The notes beneath the pieces are model-generated. The model saw nothing but the letters and a program-made list of their open reading frames with translations. It had not been told where the DNA came from and ran no database searches. From CAWIOX01 sp963837775 (GTDB taxonomy: Bacteria > Pseudomonadota > Gammaproteobacteria > Burkholderiales > Burkholderiaceae_D): DNA of 64,000 nucleotides. Of this stretch, positions 36,647 through 46,899 are shown in pieces. The position numbers and the translations under genes are program-made. Location: contig CAWIOX010000018.1 of NCBI GenBank assembly GCA_963837775.1, positions 248,001-312,000 of the forward strand, read 5' to 3'. Each line of letters opens with the position of its first letter. Within the stretch, counting starts at the first letter, position 1.

Positions 36647-36832
36647 TTAATGTTGTGGAGTGGCGGGGACCGTGCTGCTGGCCGGCGCGGACGCCGGAAG
36701 CGGTGCCGGCTTGGCTTGCAGGTACAGCGGGCCGCGCTGGCCGCAAGCGGTCAGCAGGCTCAGTGACGCAATGGCAATCAGCGCAGAGATATAACGCGAC
36801 AAACTGAAATGGGAGTTCACGATTAGAATCAC
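36647..36832 (-). CDS. lptM: LPS-assembly-associated lipoprotein LptM (YifL-like)
   Basis: 61 residues. The signal peptide ends in the lipobox LLTACGQRGPLYL; CGQRGPLYLP-type text after the lipidated Cys is the hallmark of YifL/LptM, which in E. coli helps LptD mature at the outer membrane. The tail is Pro/Ala/Ser-rich. The start may be the ATG at 36832 or a GTG five codons later. It sits directly upstream of lysA as in many relatives. Confidence 0.85.
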   Translation of the reverse strand: MILIVNSHFSLSRYISALIAIASLSLLTACGQRGPLYLQAKPAPLPASAPASSTVPATPQH

Positions 36833-36860
36833 GGTTTAAAGAAACTCATTGGAGTGTAGC

Positions 36861-37193
36861 ATGACCGAATCGGAATTCCTGACCCTGGCCGACGCCACCC
36901 TGAACGCAATCGAAGCCGCATTGGAGCGCGCCACCGATAATGACGAGATCGATGTCGAGTGCAGCCGTAGTGGCAACGTACTGGAAATCGAATTCATCGA
37001 TAATGGCTCGAAAATCATCGTCAACAGCCAGGCGCCGATGCAGGAGATGTGGGTCGCAGCGAAATCCGGCGGTTTTCATTACAAACACGACAATGCGCGC
37101 TGGATCAATACCCGTGACGGCTCTGAGTTGTTCACAGCCCTGTCCGGCATGGTGGGCCAGCAGGGCGGCGTTACATTGACGCTGGCAAACTGA
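36861..37193 (+). CDS. cyaY: Frataxin homologue CyaY
   Basis: 110 residues. CyaY binds iron and modulates IscS in iron-sulfur cluster assembly. The acidic first helix and strand (LERATDNDEIDVECSRSGNV) and WVAAKSGGFHYKHDNARWIN are family signatures. The ATG at 36861 after GGAGTGTAGC is preferred over an in-frame TTG at 36849. It is divergent from lptM-lysA. Confidence 0.94.
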   Translation: MTESEFLTLADATLNAIEAALERATDNDEIDVECSRSGNVLEIEFIDNGSKIIVNSQAPMQEMWVAAKSGGFHYKHDNARWINTRDGSELFTALSGMVGQQGGVTLTLAN

Positions 37194-37221
37194 GGCAGAG
37201 GCTGCCAGCCTGAAGAACGAC

Positions 37222-39567
37222 TCAGAACAATTCGTTCTTCACATTTTCGTTTGATTTTTCTTCAGTCCCTGCGCCGGGGTCGCCCAGACCCAGGCTGCGC
37301 ACGCCAGTGCCGGGCGGATTCTCGGCGTAAAAGTAATCATCGGTCTGGATTACGCCGTTCGGAATCGCGCGTTCTTCGATCGGGATGCTGTTGAGGACCT
37401 TCTGCATATAGCCGATCCAGATTGGCAGCGCCAGCCCGCCACCGGTTTCCTTGTTGCCCAGATTTCTAGGCTTGTCGAAACCCATCCAGGCGATGCCGAC
37501 CAGTTTCGGTTGATAGCCGGCAAACCAGGCATCGATCGAGTCATTGGTGGTGCCGGTTTTGCCGGCCAGATCGGGGCGCTTCAATACCAGTGCCTTGGTC
37601 GCGGTGCCAAACCTGACCACATCTTTCATCATGCTGTCCATCAGGAACGCATTGCGCTCGTCGATCACGCGATTGGCCTCATCGCCCGCTACGTCCGGCT
37701 TGACCTGGGACAGGATATGGCCGTCGGCATCGGTGATTTTGGCGATGATGTAAGGGCTGACCTTGTAGCCGCCATTGGCAAAAACAGCATAGGCACCTGC
37801 CATTTGGAGCGGGGTAACCGCACCGGAGCCCAGCGCCAGTGTCAGGTAGGGCGGGTTCTTGTCGGCATCGAAACCGAAACGCATCGCATATTCCTGTCCG
37901 TAATTGGCGCCGATCTTGTTCAGGATGCGGATCGAGATCATGTTTTTCGATTTTGTCAGGCCCTTGCGCATCGTCATCGGACCTTCATATTTGCCGTCGT
38001 AGTTTTTAGGCTCCCACGCAGCGCCGCCGGTTTGTCCGCTATCAAAAGTGATCGGTGCGTCATTGATGACAGTCGCCGGCGACAAGCCTTTTTCCAGTGA
38101 TGCGGAATAAATGAACGGCTTGAATGAGGACCCCGGCTGGCGCCAGGCCTGCGTCACGTGATTGAATTTGTTGCGGTTGTAATCGAAGCCGCCAACCAGT
38201 GCACGAATCGCCCCATCCTGGGTGCTGGCAGAGACGAATGCGGCCGAAACTTCCGGCATCTGCGTGATGCTCCAGTTGCTGCCTTCTTGTATCACGCGAA
38301 TGATCGCGCCACGCTTGATGCGATGATTGGGCGCGGCATTGCCGCTCAACCAACTGCTGGCAAAACTCAAACCGCTGCCGCTCAGTGTGATTTCCTCACC
38401 GGATGACAAGACTGCATGGATTTTTTGTGGCGATGCACTCAGTACCAGGGCTGCGACCATATCGTCGCTGTCCGAATGATCGGCCAGCTCTTTTTCGATT
38501 GCATCGTCAGCCTCATCCTTGGCCGATGGAATGTCGATATAGCCTTCCGGGCCGCGGTAGCCGTGGCGCTTCTCATAGTCCATCACGCCCCGGCGCAATG
38601 ACAGATAAGCAGCATCCTGATCGGCCTTCACCAAGGTGGTGTAGACATTCAGGCCACGGGTATAAGTTTCTTCCTTGTACTGCTCATAGACCAATTGCCG
38701 CGTCATTTCGGCGACATATTCCGCGTGAACGCCAAATTCACTGCTATCGGTTTTGATTTTCAGTTCTTCGTTTTTTGCATTTTCATATTGTGCGTCGCTG
38801 ATGTAGCCTAACTGGTGCATGCGTTGCAGGATATATTGCTGGCGCACCTTGGCGCGTTTTGGATTGACCACCGGGTTGTAAGCGGATGGCGCCTTCGGCA
38901 AGCCGGCCAGCATCGCGGCTTCAGCCGTGCTGATATCCTGGATTTTTTTGCCGAAGTAAATCTGGGCGGCGGATGCAAAGCCATACGCGCGTTGCCCCAG
39001 ATAAATCTGGTTCATGTAGACCTCGAGGATCTGGTCTTTCGACAGGTTTTTTTCGATTTTCCAGGCCAGCAACACTTCATACAGCTTGCGCTTGAGGGTT
39101 TGCTCGCTGGACAGGAAAAAATTGCGCGCCACCTGTTGCGTAATTGTGGATGCGCCTTGTTTCGCGCCACCGGTCAGATTGTGCACTGCTGCCCGTGCGA
39201 TACCCAGATAATCAACGCCGCCATGCTCATAAAAGCGATCATCCTCGATTGCCAGAACAGCTTTTTTCATTACATCCGGAATATCCTTTATGTGGACCAG
39301 GCTGCGTCGTTCTTCGCCGAACTCGCCGATCAGGACATTATCTGCAGAGAAAATGCGTAGCGGCATCTTGGGCCGGTACACTGTCAGCGAATCCAGTGCC
39401 GGCAGGTTGGGATAAGCGATCGCCAGCGCGAAGCCGATGATCAGCACACCGATCAGTGCCAGTCCGATCAGCAGGCCGCTCAGGCCCAGCGCAATGCGAG
39501 CAAATAGGCCGGGTCGGGGTTTGCGTGTTTTCTGGGCAGTGTCGCCAGTGGAATTATTGGAAGTCAT
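37222..39567 (-). CDS. mrcA: Penicillin-binding protein 1A
   Basis: 781 residues, bifunctional class A PBP. It has an N-terminal anchor (residues about 22-48). The glycosyltransferase domain carries the catalytic Glu in AIEDDRFYEHGGVDYLG and then TITQQVARNFFLSSEQT. The transpeptidase carries SSFK (RQPGSSFKPFIYSA), SKN (LTKSKNMISI) and KTG (LAGKTGTTNDSIDAWF). It polymerises and cross-links peptidoglycan in the periplasm. The gene is divergent from the pilMNOPQ operon, a frequent arrangement in proteobacteria. Confidence 0.96.
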   Translation of the reverse strand: MTSNNSTGDTAQKTRKPRPGLFARIALGLSGLLIGLALIGVLIIGFALAIAYPNLPALDSLTVYRPKMPLRIFSADNVLIGEFGEERRSLVHIKDIPDVMKKAVLAIEDDRFYEHGGVDYLGIARAAVHNLTGGAKQGASTITQQVARNFFLSSEQTLKRKLYEVLLAWKIEKNLSKDQILEVYMNQIYLGQRAYGFASAAQIYFGKKIQDISTAEAAMLAGLPKAPSAYNPVVNPKRAKVRQQYILQRMHQLGYISDAQYENAKNEELKIKTDSSEFGVHAEYVAEMTRQLVYEQYKEETYTRGLNVYTTLVKADQDAAYLSLRRGVMDYEKRHGYRGPEGYIDIPSAKDEADDAIEKELADHSDSDDMVAALVLSASPQKIHAVLSSGEEITLSGSGLSFASSWLSGNAAPNHRIKRGAIIRVIQEGSNWSITQMPEVSAAFVSASTQDGAIRALVGGFDYNRNKFNHVTQAWRQPGSSFKPFIYSASLEKGLSPATVINDAPITFDSGQTGGAAWEPKNYDGKYEGPMTMRKGLTKSKNMISIRILNKIGANYGQEYAMRFGFDADKNPPYLTLALGSGAVTPLQMAGAYAVFANGGYKVSPYIIAKITDADGHILSQVKPDVAGDEANRVIDERNAFLMDSMMKDVVRFGTATKALVLKRPDLAGKTGTTNDSIDAWFAGYQPKLVGIAWMGFDKPRNLGNKETGGGLALPIWIGYMQKVLNSIPIEERAIPNGVIQTDDYFYAENPPGTGVRSLGLGDPGAGTEEKSNENVKNELF

Positions 39568-39913
39568 TCGTCAGGGCAGATTCAGAGTCTAGTCGCGCAC
39601 ATTATAGCGGCACCTCAAAAATACACTGAGATGCCGCAGTTCAAGGGCGGATTCCTGATGGTGCCAATAACTGGCTTCCGCATTTTAGTGGGACTTTGAC
39701 AATGGATTATGACGTATCCTATTGGAAAGTTCTTTACACTGCTGGATCCTTATTGCTAGGATCCAAAGTAATCTTGGATAAATGTCGCCTAAATACAGGT
39801 TTTTAAAGAAAATATTGATGCAATTTTACTTGTTCAATATGGCTGTTTTTCAATTCGACAATCGACCAGGCGTCACGTTCACACGGCAAGCCACGTTTTA
39901 AGGGGAATTATCC
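39568..39913. other. Divergent promoter region of mrcA and pilM
   Basis: 346 bp without a gene. It holds the candidate pilM promoter and operator described next, AT-rich stretches around 39780-39850 and the ribosome site of pilM (AAGGGGAATT). Confidence 0.6.
39733..39765 (+). promoter_or_regulatory. Candidate pilM promoter with overlapping inverted repeat
   Basis: TTTACA (39733-39738), 18 bp, TAGGAT (39757-39762). An inverted repeat TGGATCC (39743-39749) / GGATCCA (39759-39765) overlaps the -10 and could be an operator. The match is moderate and no known regulator site is recognised. Confidence 0.4.
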
Positions 39914-40993
39914 TTGGCTATTGATATTCAAGCGTTATTCGGCAAAAAAAATCCACCGTTGATCGGTTTGGATATCAGTACGTCGGGCGTGAAATTGGTC
40001 GAACTTTCCAAGACCGGCAAACAGGAAATACGGCTTGAATGCTATGCCTCGGAGCCTTTGCCGCGCGGCGCGGTGGTGGACGGCAACATTGAAAATATTG
40101 AGCAAGTTTCTGAGGCGGTGCAGCGCGTCTGGAAAAAGAGCGGTACCCGCGCCAAAATTGCTGCACTTGGAATGCCTTCAGCCTCCGTGATTACAAAAAA
40201 AATCATTCTGCCGGGTGGTTTGTCGGAGGACCAGCTCGAGATACAAGTGGAGTCCGAAGCCAGCCAGTACATTCCGTTTGCGCTGGATGAGGTCAGTCTG
40301 GACTTCGATGTGATTGGTCCTGCGGTCAATTCGCCGGAGGACGTTGAGGTGTTGCTGGCCGCTTCACGCCGGGAAAAGGTGGAGGACCGGGTCGCCGTAG
40401 CGGAAGCAGCCGGATTGAGGTCGGTTGTGATGGATATCGAGTCCTATGCAGCGCGCGCCGCGATTGAGCGTATTACTGTGCAATTACCCAATCGTGGACA
40501 AGGCCAGATCATTGCTTTGTTTCAGATCGGTGCGCAGGTGACGCATATTTCGGTACAACTTGACGGCCAGCTGATCTATGAGCGTGAGCAACCGTTTGGT
40601 GGACATCAATTGACGCAAGAAATAGTACGTACTTATGGTTTGTCATATGAAGAGGCTGAGACGAAGAAGAAAAGTGCTGACTTGCCAGAGGGATACGAGC
40701 GTGATTTGCTGCAGCCCTTTCTGGAAAGCGCTGCATTGGAAGTGACCAGGGCCATTCAGTTTTTCTATACTTCCACCCCTTACACTCGCATAGACCAGAT
40801 ATTTCTGGCCGGTGGTTGTGCGATCATCCCCGGGTTGGTCGATATCGTTGCGAGCAGAACCAATATGTCAACGGCGGTAGTGAGTCCCTTCAAGGGGATG
40901 GATCTGGCGCCGGGTGTGCGTGAAAAACAATTGCGCATTGACGCACCGGCTTATTTGGTTGCCTGCGGTCTGGCGATGCGGAGGTTTGACTGA
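39914..40993 (+). CDS. pilM: Type IV pilus inner-membrane platform protein PilM (TTG start)
   Basis: 359 residues, actin-like fold. PilM is cytoplasmic and binds the N-terminus of PilN, linking the assembly motor to the alignment complex. LIGLDISTSGVKLVELSK is the first phosphate loop; YIPFALDEVSLDFDV and the C-terminal IFLAGGCAIIPGLVDIV are family signatures. The start is TTG at 39914 with AAGGGGAATT before it. Its TGA stop overlaps the pilN ATG by one base. Confidence 0.94.
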   Translation: MAIDIQALFGKKNPPLIGLDISTSGVKLVELSKTGKQEIRLECYASEPLPRGAVVDGNIENIEQVSEAVQRVWKKSGTRAKIAALGMPSASVITKKIILPGGLSEDQLEIQVESEASQYIPFALDEVSLDFDVIGPAVNSPEDVEVLLAASRREKVEDRVAVAEAAGLRSVVMDIESYAARAAIERITVQLPNRGQGQIIALFQIGAQVTHISVQLDGQLIYEREQPFGGHQLTQEIVRTYGLSYEEAETKKKSADLPEGYERDLLQPFLESAALEVTRAIQFFYTSTPYTRIDQIFLAGGCAIIPGLVDIVASRTNMSTAVVSPFKGMDLAPGVREKQLRIDAPAYLVACGLAMRRFD

Positions 40994-41631
40994 TGGTTAA
41001 AATTAATCTACTACCGCACCGCGAAGAAAAGCGCCGACAACGCAAGAGCGCGTTTTACGCCATGCTGGCCTTTTCTGCCATGCTGGGCGTATTGTTTGTA
41101 CTGTTGATAGGCGCTTATTTTTCAAACAAGATTTCCGAACAAAATGAGCGCAACAGTTTCATCAAGGCAGAAAATGCCAAACTTGATACTCAAATCAAGG
41201 AAATCGCGACGTTAAAGCAAGAAATCGAGTCGCTGAAAGCACGCCAGCAGGCAGTGGAAGATTTGCAAAGTGACCGCAATCAACCGGTCTATTTGATGGA
41301 TGAGCTAGTCAAGCAGACCCCGGAAGGCGTGTACTTGCGTGCATTCAAGCAAGATGGCCAGCGCGTCATTATCAATGGTTATGCGCAGTCGAATGAGCGG
41401 GTGTCGGAATTGCTGCGCAATCTGAGTAACAATTCACCCTGGATGGAGCGGCCGGACTTGATTGAGATCCGCTCGACAGGTATCGGGCAAGGCCGGGATG
41501 CGAAAAAGGTTTTTGAGTTCACGATCAATGTCGGCATCAAGCGTCCACGCGATAAAGATCAGCCTGTTGCTCATGCTGTCAGCACGGGGGGCAGCAAAGC
41601 AGTTGCGAGTGCTGCGTCTAAAAAACCCTGA
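40993..41631 (+). CDS. pilN: Type IV pilus alignment protein PilN
   Basis: 212 residues. The N-terminal motif MVKINLLPHREEKRRQRK binds PilM. One membrane helix follows (residues about 22-44), then a coiled coil (KLDTQIKEIATLKQEIESLK) and a periplasmic ferredoxin-like domain that pairs with PilO. Coupled to pilM by overlap. Intact. Confidence 0.94.
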   Translation: MVKINLLPHREEKRRQRKSAFYAMLAFSAMLGVLFVLLIGAYFSNKISEQNERNSFIKAENAKLDTQIKEIATLKQEIESLKARQQAVEDLQSDRNQPVYLMDELVKQTPEGVYLRAFKQDGQRVIINGYAQSNERVSELLRNLSNNSPWMERPDLIEIRSTGIGQGRDAKKVFEFTINVGIKRPRDKDQPVAHAVSTGGSKAVASAASKKP

Positions 41632-41646
41632 TATGAGAGACGCACC

Positions 41647-42303
41647 ATGGCAGATGTAAAAATTCTTAGCGATTCCCTGGCCGCCCAATTTCGCGATTTG
41701 GACGGGCGGCATCCGGGTCAATGGCCGATCGCCCCGCGCGTATTGAGCGGGTTAGTCGTTCTTTTTGTGGTGCTTGTGCTGGGCTGGTTTTTGTACTGGA
41801 GCGCACAATTGGAAGAGTTGGATCAAGGGGGGCAACTCGAGATAAAACTGAAAGCCGATTACCAATCCAAAATCCAGCAGGCACTGAATCTGGATGGCTT
41901 ACGCAAGCAAAAAGAACAGGTTGCCCAATATGTTTCGACGCTGGAAAAGCAATTGCCGAACAAGGCTGAGATGGACGCGCTTTTGTCCGATATTAATCAG
42001 GCCGGACTTGGCCGTGGTTTGCAATTTGAATTATTCAAGCCTGGTCAGGTTGCAGTCAATGACTATTATGCGGAGTTGCCAATCAATATTAAGGTGACTG
42101 GCAATTATCATGACATGGGTGCATTTACCGGCGATGTAGCAAATTTGCCACGCATCGTGACACTCAACAACATGAACCTGACGGCAGGAAAAGACGGCGT
42201 GCTGACTCTGGACGCCGTGGCCAAGACTTTCCGTTACCTTGATCCCGAGGAAGTGGCAGAACAACGTAAAGCGGCCTTGGCTAAAAAAGGAGGCAAGAAA
42301 TGA
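41647..42303 (+). CDS. pilO: Type IV pilus alignment protein PilO
   Basis: 218 residues. One membrane helix (VLSGLVVLFVVLVLGWFLYW), a coiled-coil segment and a periplasmic domain with FELFKPGQVAVNDYYAELPI, the PilO signature. It forms a heterodimer with PilN and connects to PilP. The stop overlaps the pilP start by four bases (ATGA). Confidence 0.94.
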   Translation: MADVKILSDSLAAQFRDLDGRHPGQWPIAPRVLSGLVVLFVVLVLGWFLYWSAQLEELDQGGQLEIKLKADYQSKIQQALNLDGLRKQKEQVAQYVSTLEKQLPNKAEMDALLSDINQAGLGRGLQFELFKPGQVAVNDYYAELPINIKVTGNYHDMGAFTGDVANLPRIVTLNNMNLTAGKDGVLTLDAVAKTFRYLDPEEVAEQRKAALAKKGGKK

Positions 42304-42842
42304 TCTCCTATCGCAGTATTTGTTACTTAATAATAACCATATTATTGTCAGGCTTGAGCGGGTGCGGTGACAGTGGTGTTCCTGAAGTTCGGCAATGGAT
42401 GGAGGATGCCAAACGCAACACCAAGGTAACAATACAGAAATTGTCAGAACCCAAAAAATTCACCCCGTTTCTTTACGGCGCTAAAAACGAAGTGGATCCG
42501 TTTAATCCGATCAAGCTTTCAGTTGCGCTGGCGAAACTGCAAGCGAAATCCAGCAGTGGATTAAAACCGGATGTCGATCGGCGCCGGGAGGCACTCGAAG
42601 CTTACCCGCTGGATGCCATCAAGATGGTCGGAACCCTGCAAAAAACAGGTTTGAATCAGGCATTGTTACAAGTCGACAAAACGGTTTTTCAGGCGAAGGT
42701 GGGTAATTATGTAGGACCGAATTTCGGGATGATTACCAAGGTCACGGAAACCGGAGTTGAGCTGAAAGAAATTGTCCAGGATGCGTCCGGAGAGTGGACC
42801 GAGCGCAAAGCCACGCTAGAGTTGCAGGAGACAAAAAAATGA
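42300..42842 (+). CDS. pilP: Type IV pilus lipoprotein PilP
   Basis: 180 residues. The lipobox LSGLSGCGDSG marks it as an inner-membrane lipoprotein; the C-terminal beta-sandwich (KMVGTLQKTGLNQALLQVD, then VGNYVGPNFGMITKV) contacts PilNO and the PilQ N0 domain. Its stop overlaps the pilQ ATG. Intact and of normal length. Confidence 0.93.
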   Translation: MISYRSICYLIITILLSGLSGCGDSGVPEVRQWMEDAKRNTKVTIQKLSEPKKFTPFLYGAKNEVDPFNPIKLSVALAKLQAKSSSGLKPDVDRRREALEAYPLDAIKMVGTLQKTGLNQALLQVDKTVFQAKVGNYVGPNFGMITKVTETGVELKEIVQDASGEWTERKATLELQETKK

Positions 42843-45025
42843 TTGCATATAAAAAACAAAATCAAGGCTTGGACTGGACGTTGTCAAAATTTTTTCTGAG
42901 AATGTTCAGGCAATGTACGTTTATTTGCCTGTCACTGATCTGCACAATCGTCTTTGCGCAGGAAAATTCGATTGAATCGATTAGTGCCAATCAACAGGGC
43001 GCAAATGTAATCATCAAGGTCACTTTAAAGAATCCGGTCGTCAAACCGCCGATGGGGTTTTCAATTACCAGTCCGGCCCGGATTGCGCTCGATTTTTCCG
43101 GCACCACCAACGCGACAGGCAAATCAGCGCAGGATATCGGTCTGGGTGACGTCCGTAATGTCAATGTGGTTCAGGCAGCGGATCGCTCCCGATTAGTATT
43201 CAATCTGACGCGTCCGCTTAATTATGCGACTGCGATCGAAGGCAATGTCGTGGTCATCACGATCGATGGCTCGGGTGGTGTTGCTACCGCCGTCAGTTCA
43301 TCCGGTTTGCCGCTTGCCGCGCCAGCCCCTGCTTCATCGACCAAGCAAGCAATCCGTGATATCGATTTTCGTCGCGGCGTCGGTGGCGAAGGTCGCATCG
43401 TGATCGATTTGCCGAATAATCAAATTGGTGTTGATGTGCGTCAGCAAGGTCAAACCATCGTGATCGATTTTTTGAAAGCAAGCTTGCCAGATGTCTTGCG
43501 TCGCAGGCTTGACGTTGCCGATTTTGGATCCCCTGTTCAAACCATCACTACCTCACCTCAGGGTGAAAACGTCAGGATGGTGATTGAGCCGAAAGGGTTG
43601 TGGGAGCACAGCGCTTATCAGAGCGATGCACAACTGGTGATTGAGGTGAAGCCGATCAAGGAAGATGCGAACAAACTGACTCAAGGAACCCAGGGCTACC
43701 GCGGAGAAAAGCTGTCACTGAATTTCCAGAACGTGGAAGTCCGAGCCGTTTTGCAGGTGATTGCGGATTTCACAGGCCTCAATATCATCACCAGCGATAG
43801 CGTCAATGGCAATCTGACCTTGCGCCTGAAAGATGTGCCCTGGGACCAGGCGCTGGATATCGTGATGCAATCCAAAGGTCTCGATATGCGCAAGAATGGC
43901 ACTGTGCTCTGGATTGCGCCCAAGGATGAGTTGTTGACGAAAGAGAAGCTGGAACTGGAGCAAAAGGCGCAAATTGCCGAACTGGAGCCCCTCAAATCGG
44001 AAATTTACCAGCTGAATTATCAAAAAGCCGAGTCATTCAAGATGGTGTTCGGATTGGATGGTGCAGCCGACAGCAAGAATCGCATCCTGTCGAAGCGGGG
44101 CAGTGCGGTCATCGACCCGCGCACCAATCAATTGTTCGTGACCGATATCCCCTCCAAGCTGGATGATATACGCAAGCTGATACAAAAAACCGATAAGGCC
44201 TCGCGCCAGGTCTTGATTGAGGCGCGTATCGTCGAGGCAGATGATAAGTTCAGCCGCAATCTGGGTGCGAAGCTGGGGTTTTCCGATTTGCGAACAATAC
44301 GCGGCGGAGATTCGGGTTATCAGGTGGATGGAGGCAATACACGTGTCGGCTTTTACTGGCAATTATCTCGGGATCGGCGAGCAGACCGGGCAGGTTAAAG
44401 TGACGGATTCGAGTTACATACCAACACTCAATTTGTTAATCTGCCGGCAGCAGGAATTGGCGGACTGAATGCCGGCAGCCTGGCCATCAGCCTGTTTTCG
44501 GCTGCTGCCAACCGTTTCCTGAATCTGGAATTGTCCGCGCTGGAAGCCGATGGCAAAGGCAAAATCATTTCAAGCCCGCGCGTCGTCACTGCCGATCAGA
44601 TGAAAGCGTTGATTGAGCAAGGCACCGAGTTGCCTTATCAGCAGGCCACCAGCAGTGGTGCAACCTCCGTTTCTTTCCGTAAAGCCAACCTGAAACTGGA
44701 AGTCACGCCGCAGATCACGCCGGACGGCAACATCATCCTCGACGTCGATGTCAACAAAGACAGTGTCGGTGTAGAAACCCGTGCCGGTTTTGCGATCGAC
44801 ACCAAGCATGTGCAAACACAGGTATTGGTCGAAAATGGCGGCACCGTCGTACTCGGCGGTATTTTCCAGCAAACCATGCGTGACTCGGTGACCAAAGTGC
44901 CGTTCTTCGGCGATATCCCGGTCTTGGGCAATTTGTTCAAGACCACCGGCCGGGTTGATGACAAGACGGAATTGTTGGTCTTCATCACCCCGAAAATTGT
45001 GGCAGAGCGCTTGTCGACACGGTAA
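42839..45025 (+). CDS. pilQ: Type IV pilus secretin PilQ (two compensating frameshifts)
   Basis: About 728 residues. PilQ forms the outer-membrane pore for the pilus. In order: signal peptide ending CTIVFAQ, two AMIN domains (from about residues 40 and 190) that bind peptidoglycan, a secretin N0/STN domain (LSLNFQNVEVRAVLQVIADF), an N1 domain and the secretin core ending FITPKIVAERLSTR. The frame is lost between about 44350 and 44430: FTGNYLGIGEQTGQVKVTDS is in another frame, and the original frame returns with QFVNLPAAGIGGLNAGSLAI. Two opposite indels explain this and look like sequence errors. Confidence 0.9.
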
Positions 45026-45059
45026 TAGCAAAAACAAAAAATAACATTTTGGAGTAAGT

Positions 45060-46787
45060 ATGGAATTGAGTCTGAAAAAAATCTCGTTGACGAAATTGAT
45101 GCGTATCGGCATTGGTGCGCTTGCTGGCGTAATGATTACGGCTTGCGGTGGCGGTGGTGGTCGGCGGGTACGACTGTTGGCACAGGACGGCAAGCACAGG
45201 GACACCTTCTGCTGCAGCCGCACCATCCATTCGGATTGCCTCTTTAATGGGGCTACTGCTACAACGTCGATTAGTGCTTCTGGAGTGACACTGCACAGGC
45301 CACTGTAGTTGATGACAAAAATCAACCAGTTCTAGGAAAATTGGTCACTTTTACCGGCGATCCAACTCTGATTACGCTTAACCCAGCTTCCGGGGCGGTA
45401 TTGACTGACTCGGTCACCGGTATCGCTAGTATTCAGATTACCCCCGCATCACTGACGTCCGCTGGAGCCGGTGCTTGAGTGCACGAGTACGGTTGTTCCA
45501 ACCTCAGGTGGCACTGGGATTCTGGTGACTTCGTCGCTTGATTACCAGCTCTCAGCCGCCAACTTGACCCTATCGACACTGAATGTATCGACCAGCACTC
45601 CGTTGGCGGCTTACGGTACCCGGGCAGTGTCCGTTTCGGCGAAAATCAATGGATTAGCGGCAACTAACACACCGGTAAAAGTGACATTTTCGGCCGATTG
45701 CGGCACAGTGAGTCCGGCTACCGTATCGACCGACGGGACGGGTACAGCATCGTCGACCTACACGGCAAATTCCACCACGGATCCAGGGTGCGCTGGAAAA
45801 ATATCAATATCACAGCAGCTGCTACTGGAACCTTCGTTAACCGAACGATTAATGTTCAGGCAACGCAGCAACCAATATGCAGTTTGTCAGCGCAACGCCG
45901 CAGTTGATTTACTTGGTTGGCTCGTGGGAGCTACACAATCTCAAGTGGTTTTCAAGGTAGTTGATTCCAGCGGCAACCCACTACAAAATCAGTCAGTGAA
46001 CCTTTCGCTCACCAACACGGGACCGGGGGTGTCACTAAATACGGTTGGAAATACTTCAACTGTAATGTTGACCACTGATAGCGCTTGATGACTGTGCCGG
46101 TGCCGGTGCGAATCCAATCGATCGGTGGTACAACTCTGTGACGAACGATACGCAGCATCCGGTAATTGGCAATAAGTGCTGTCCAGACGTGTTCGGTTTG
46201 CCGGCGAGAATGGCGACTAACGCAAAATTGCTGAAAGATTACAGGATGTGACATGTACAATTTAGACAGTGGCAGCAATGTGATTACAGTGGCAATAATT
46301 TAATGTGCCAACAAGGCGATCCAGACGATAACTTTAATGATGCGTTTGATACAGGTGAATTCGTCGTTCCGCGCACCGGCTCTTTAACATGTGCTGGTGG
46401 CGTCAATGGTCGCCCCAATACTTGCGACAGTGCGTGGGGCACAATTGATGTGAGGGTTCAAGCCATGGTGATTTTTGCCACTGGGGAGGTGATCATGAAT
46501 TCGACAGGAACTTCAATTGCAAATGGAATTTCCTTTACCATTACTGACATGAAAGGCAATAGCCCGCCAACCGGTACTACTATAGCGGCAACCTTGCGAT
46601 CGCCAGCCGGTAGATCTTGTAGCATTACATCAAGTCCTGCTGTAGTTGCAAGTAAAGTAGGAGTCACATCAGTTACTTTGCTGGCAAGTTGCTCCACTGG
46701 TAGCTGATCCCCGGTGATTTTGTCGATGTTATAGCAACTTCACCTAGCGGCATCCCTACGCCTAAAACGCTTATCCTCACGCCGTGA
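45060..46787 (+). pseudogene. Lipoprotein with bacterial Ig-like (Big_1/invasin-type) domains, multiply frameshifted
   Basis: The opening MELSLKKISLTKLMRIGIGA with ...VMITACGGGGG is a lipoprotein signal. The rest must be pieced together from several frames: ATVVDDKNQPVLGKLVTFTG (about 45290-45350), KINGLAATNTPVKVTFSADC (about 45640-45705), QVVFKVVDSSGNPLQNQSVN (about 45945) and FNDAFDTGEFVVPRTGSLTC (about 46330-46395), ending TPKTLILTP at TGA 46785-46787. These are Ig-like repeats of the adhesin/intimin type. At least four frame changes are needed, more than in any other gene here, so genuine decay is possible, though sequence error in a repetitive gene is equally so. Its position after pilQ hints at a surface or pilus-linked role, which is only inference. 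Confidence 0.65.
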
Positions 46788-46813
46788 TATTCAACAAGAA
46801 TGCTCTGTAGAAT

Positions 46814-46841
46814 GTTGGGCTTTGGTTCGCGCCCAACCTAC
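46814..46841. repeat. REP-like palindrome
   Basis: GTTGGGC (46814-46820) and GCCCAAC (46831-46837) followed by CTAC resemble the widespread TGTTGGGC...GCCCAACCTAC REP class. Single copy in this window; it could also serve as a weak terminator. Confidence 0.5.
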
Positions 46842-46899
46842 AAAACTGTTGTTTAATAAAAGCTGTATATGCTTCGGCTTTTTGATTCACAATTCGGTA

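Noticed and set aside
35345..36766. 473-codon plus-strand frame opposite lysA
   Set aside because: Shadow of lysA; no domain and no ribosome site.
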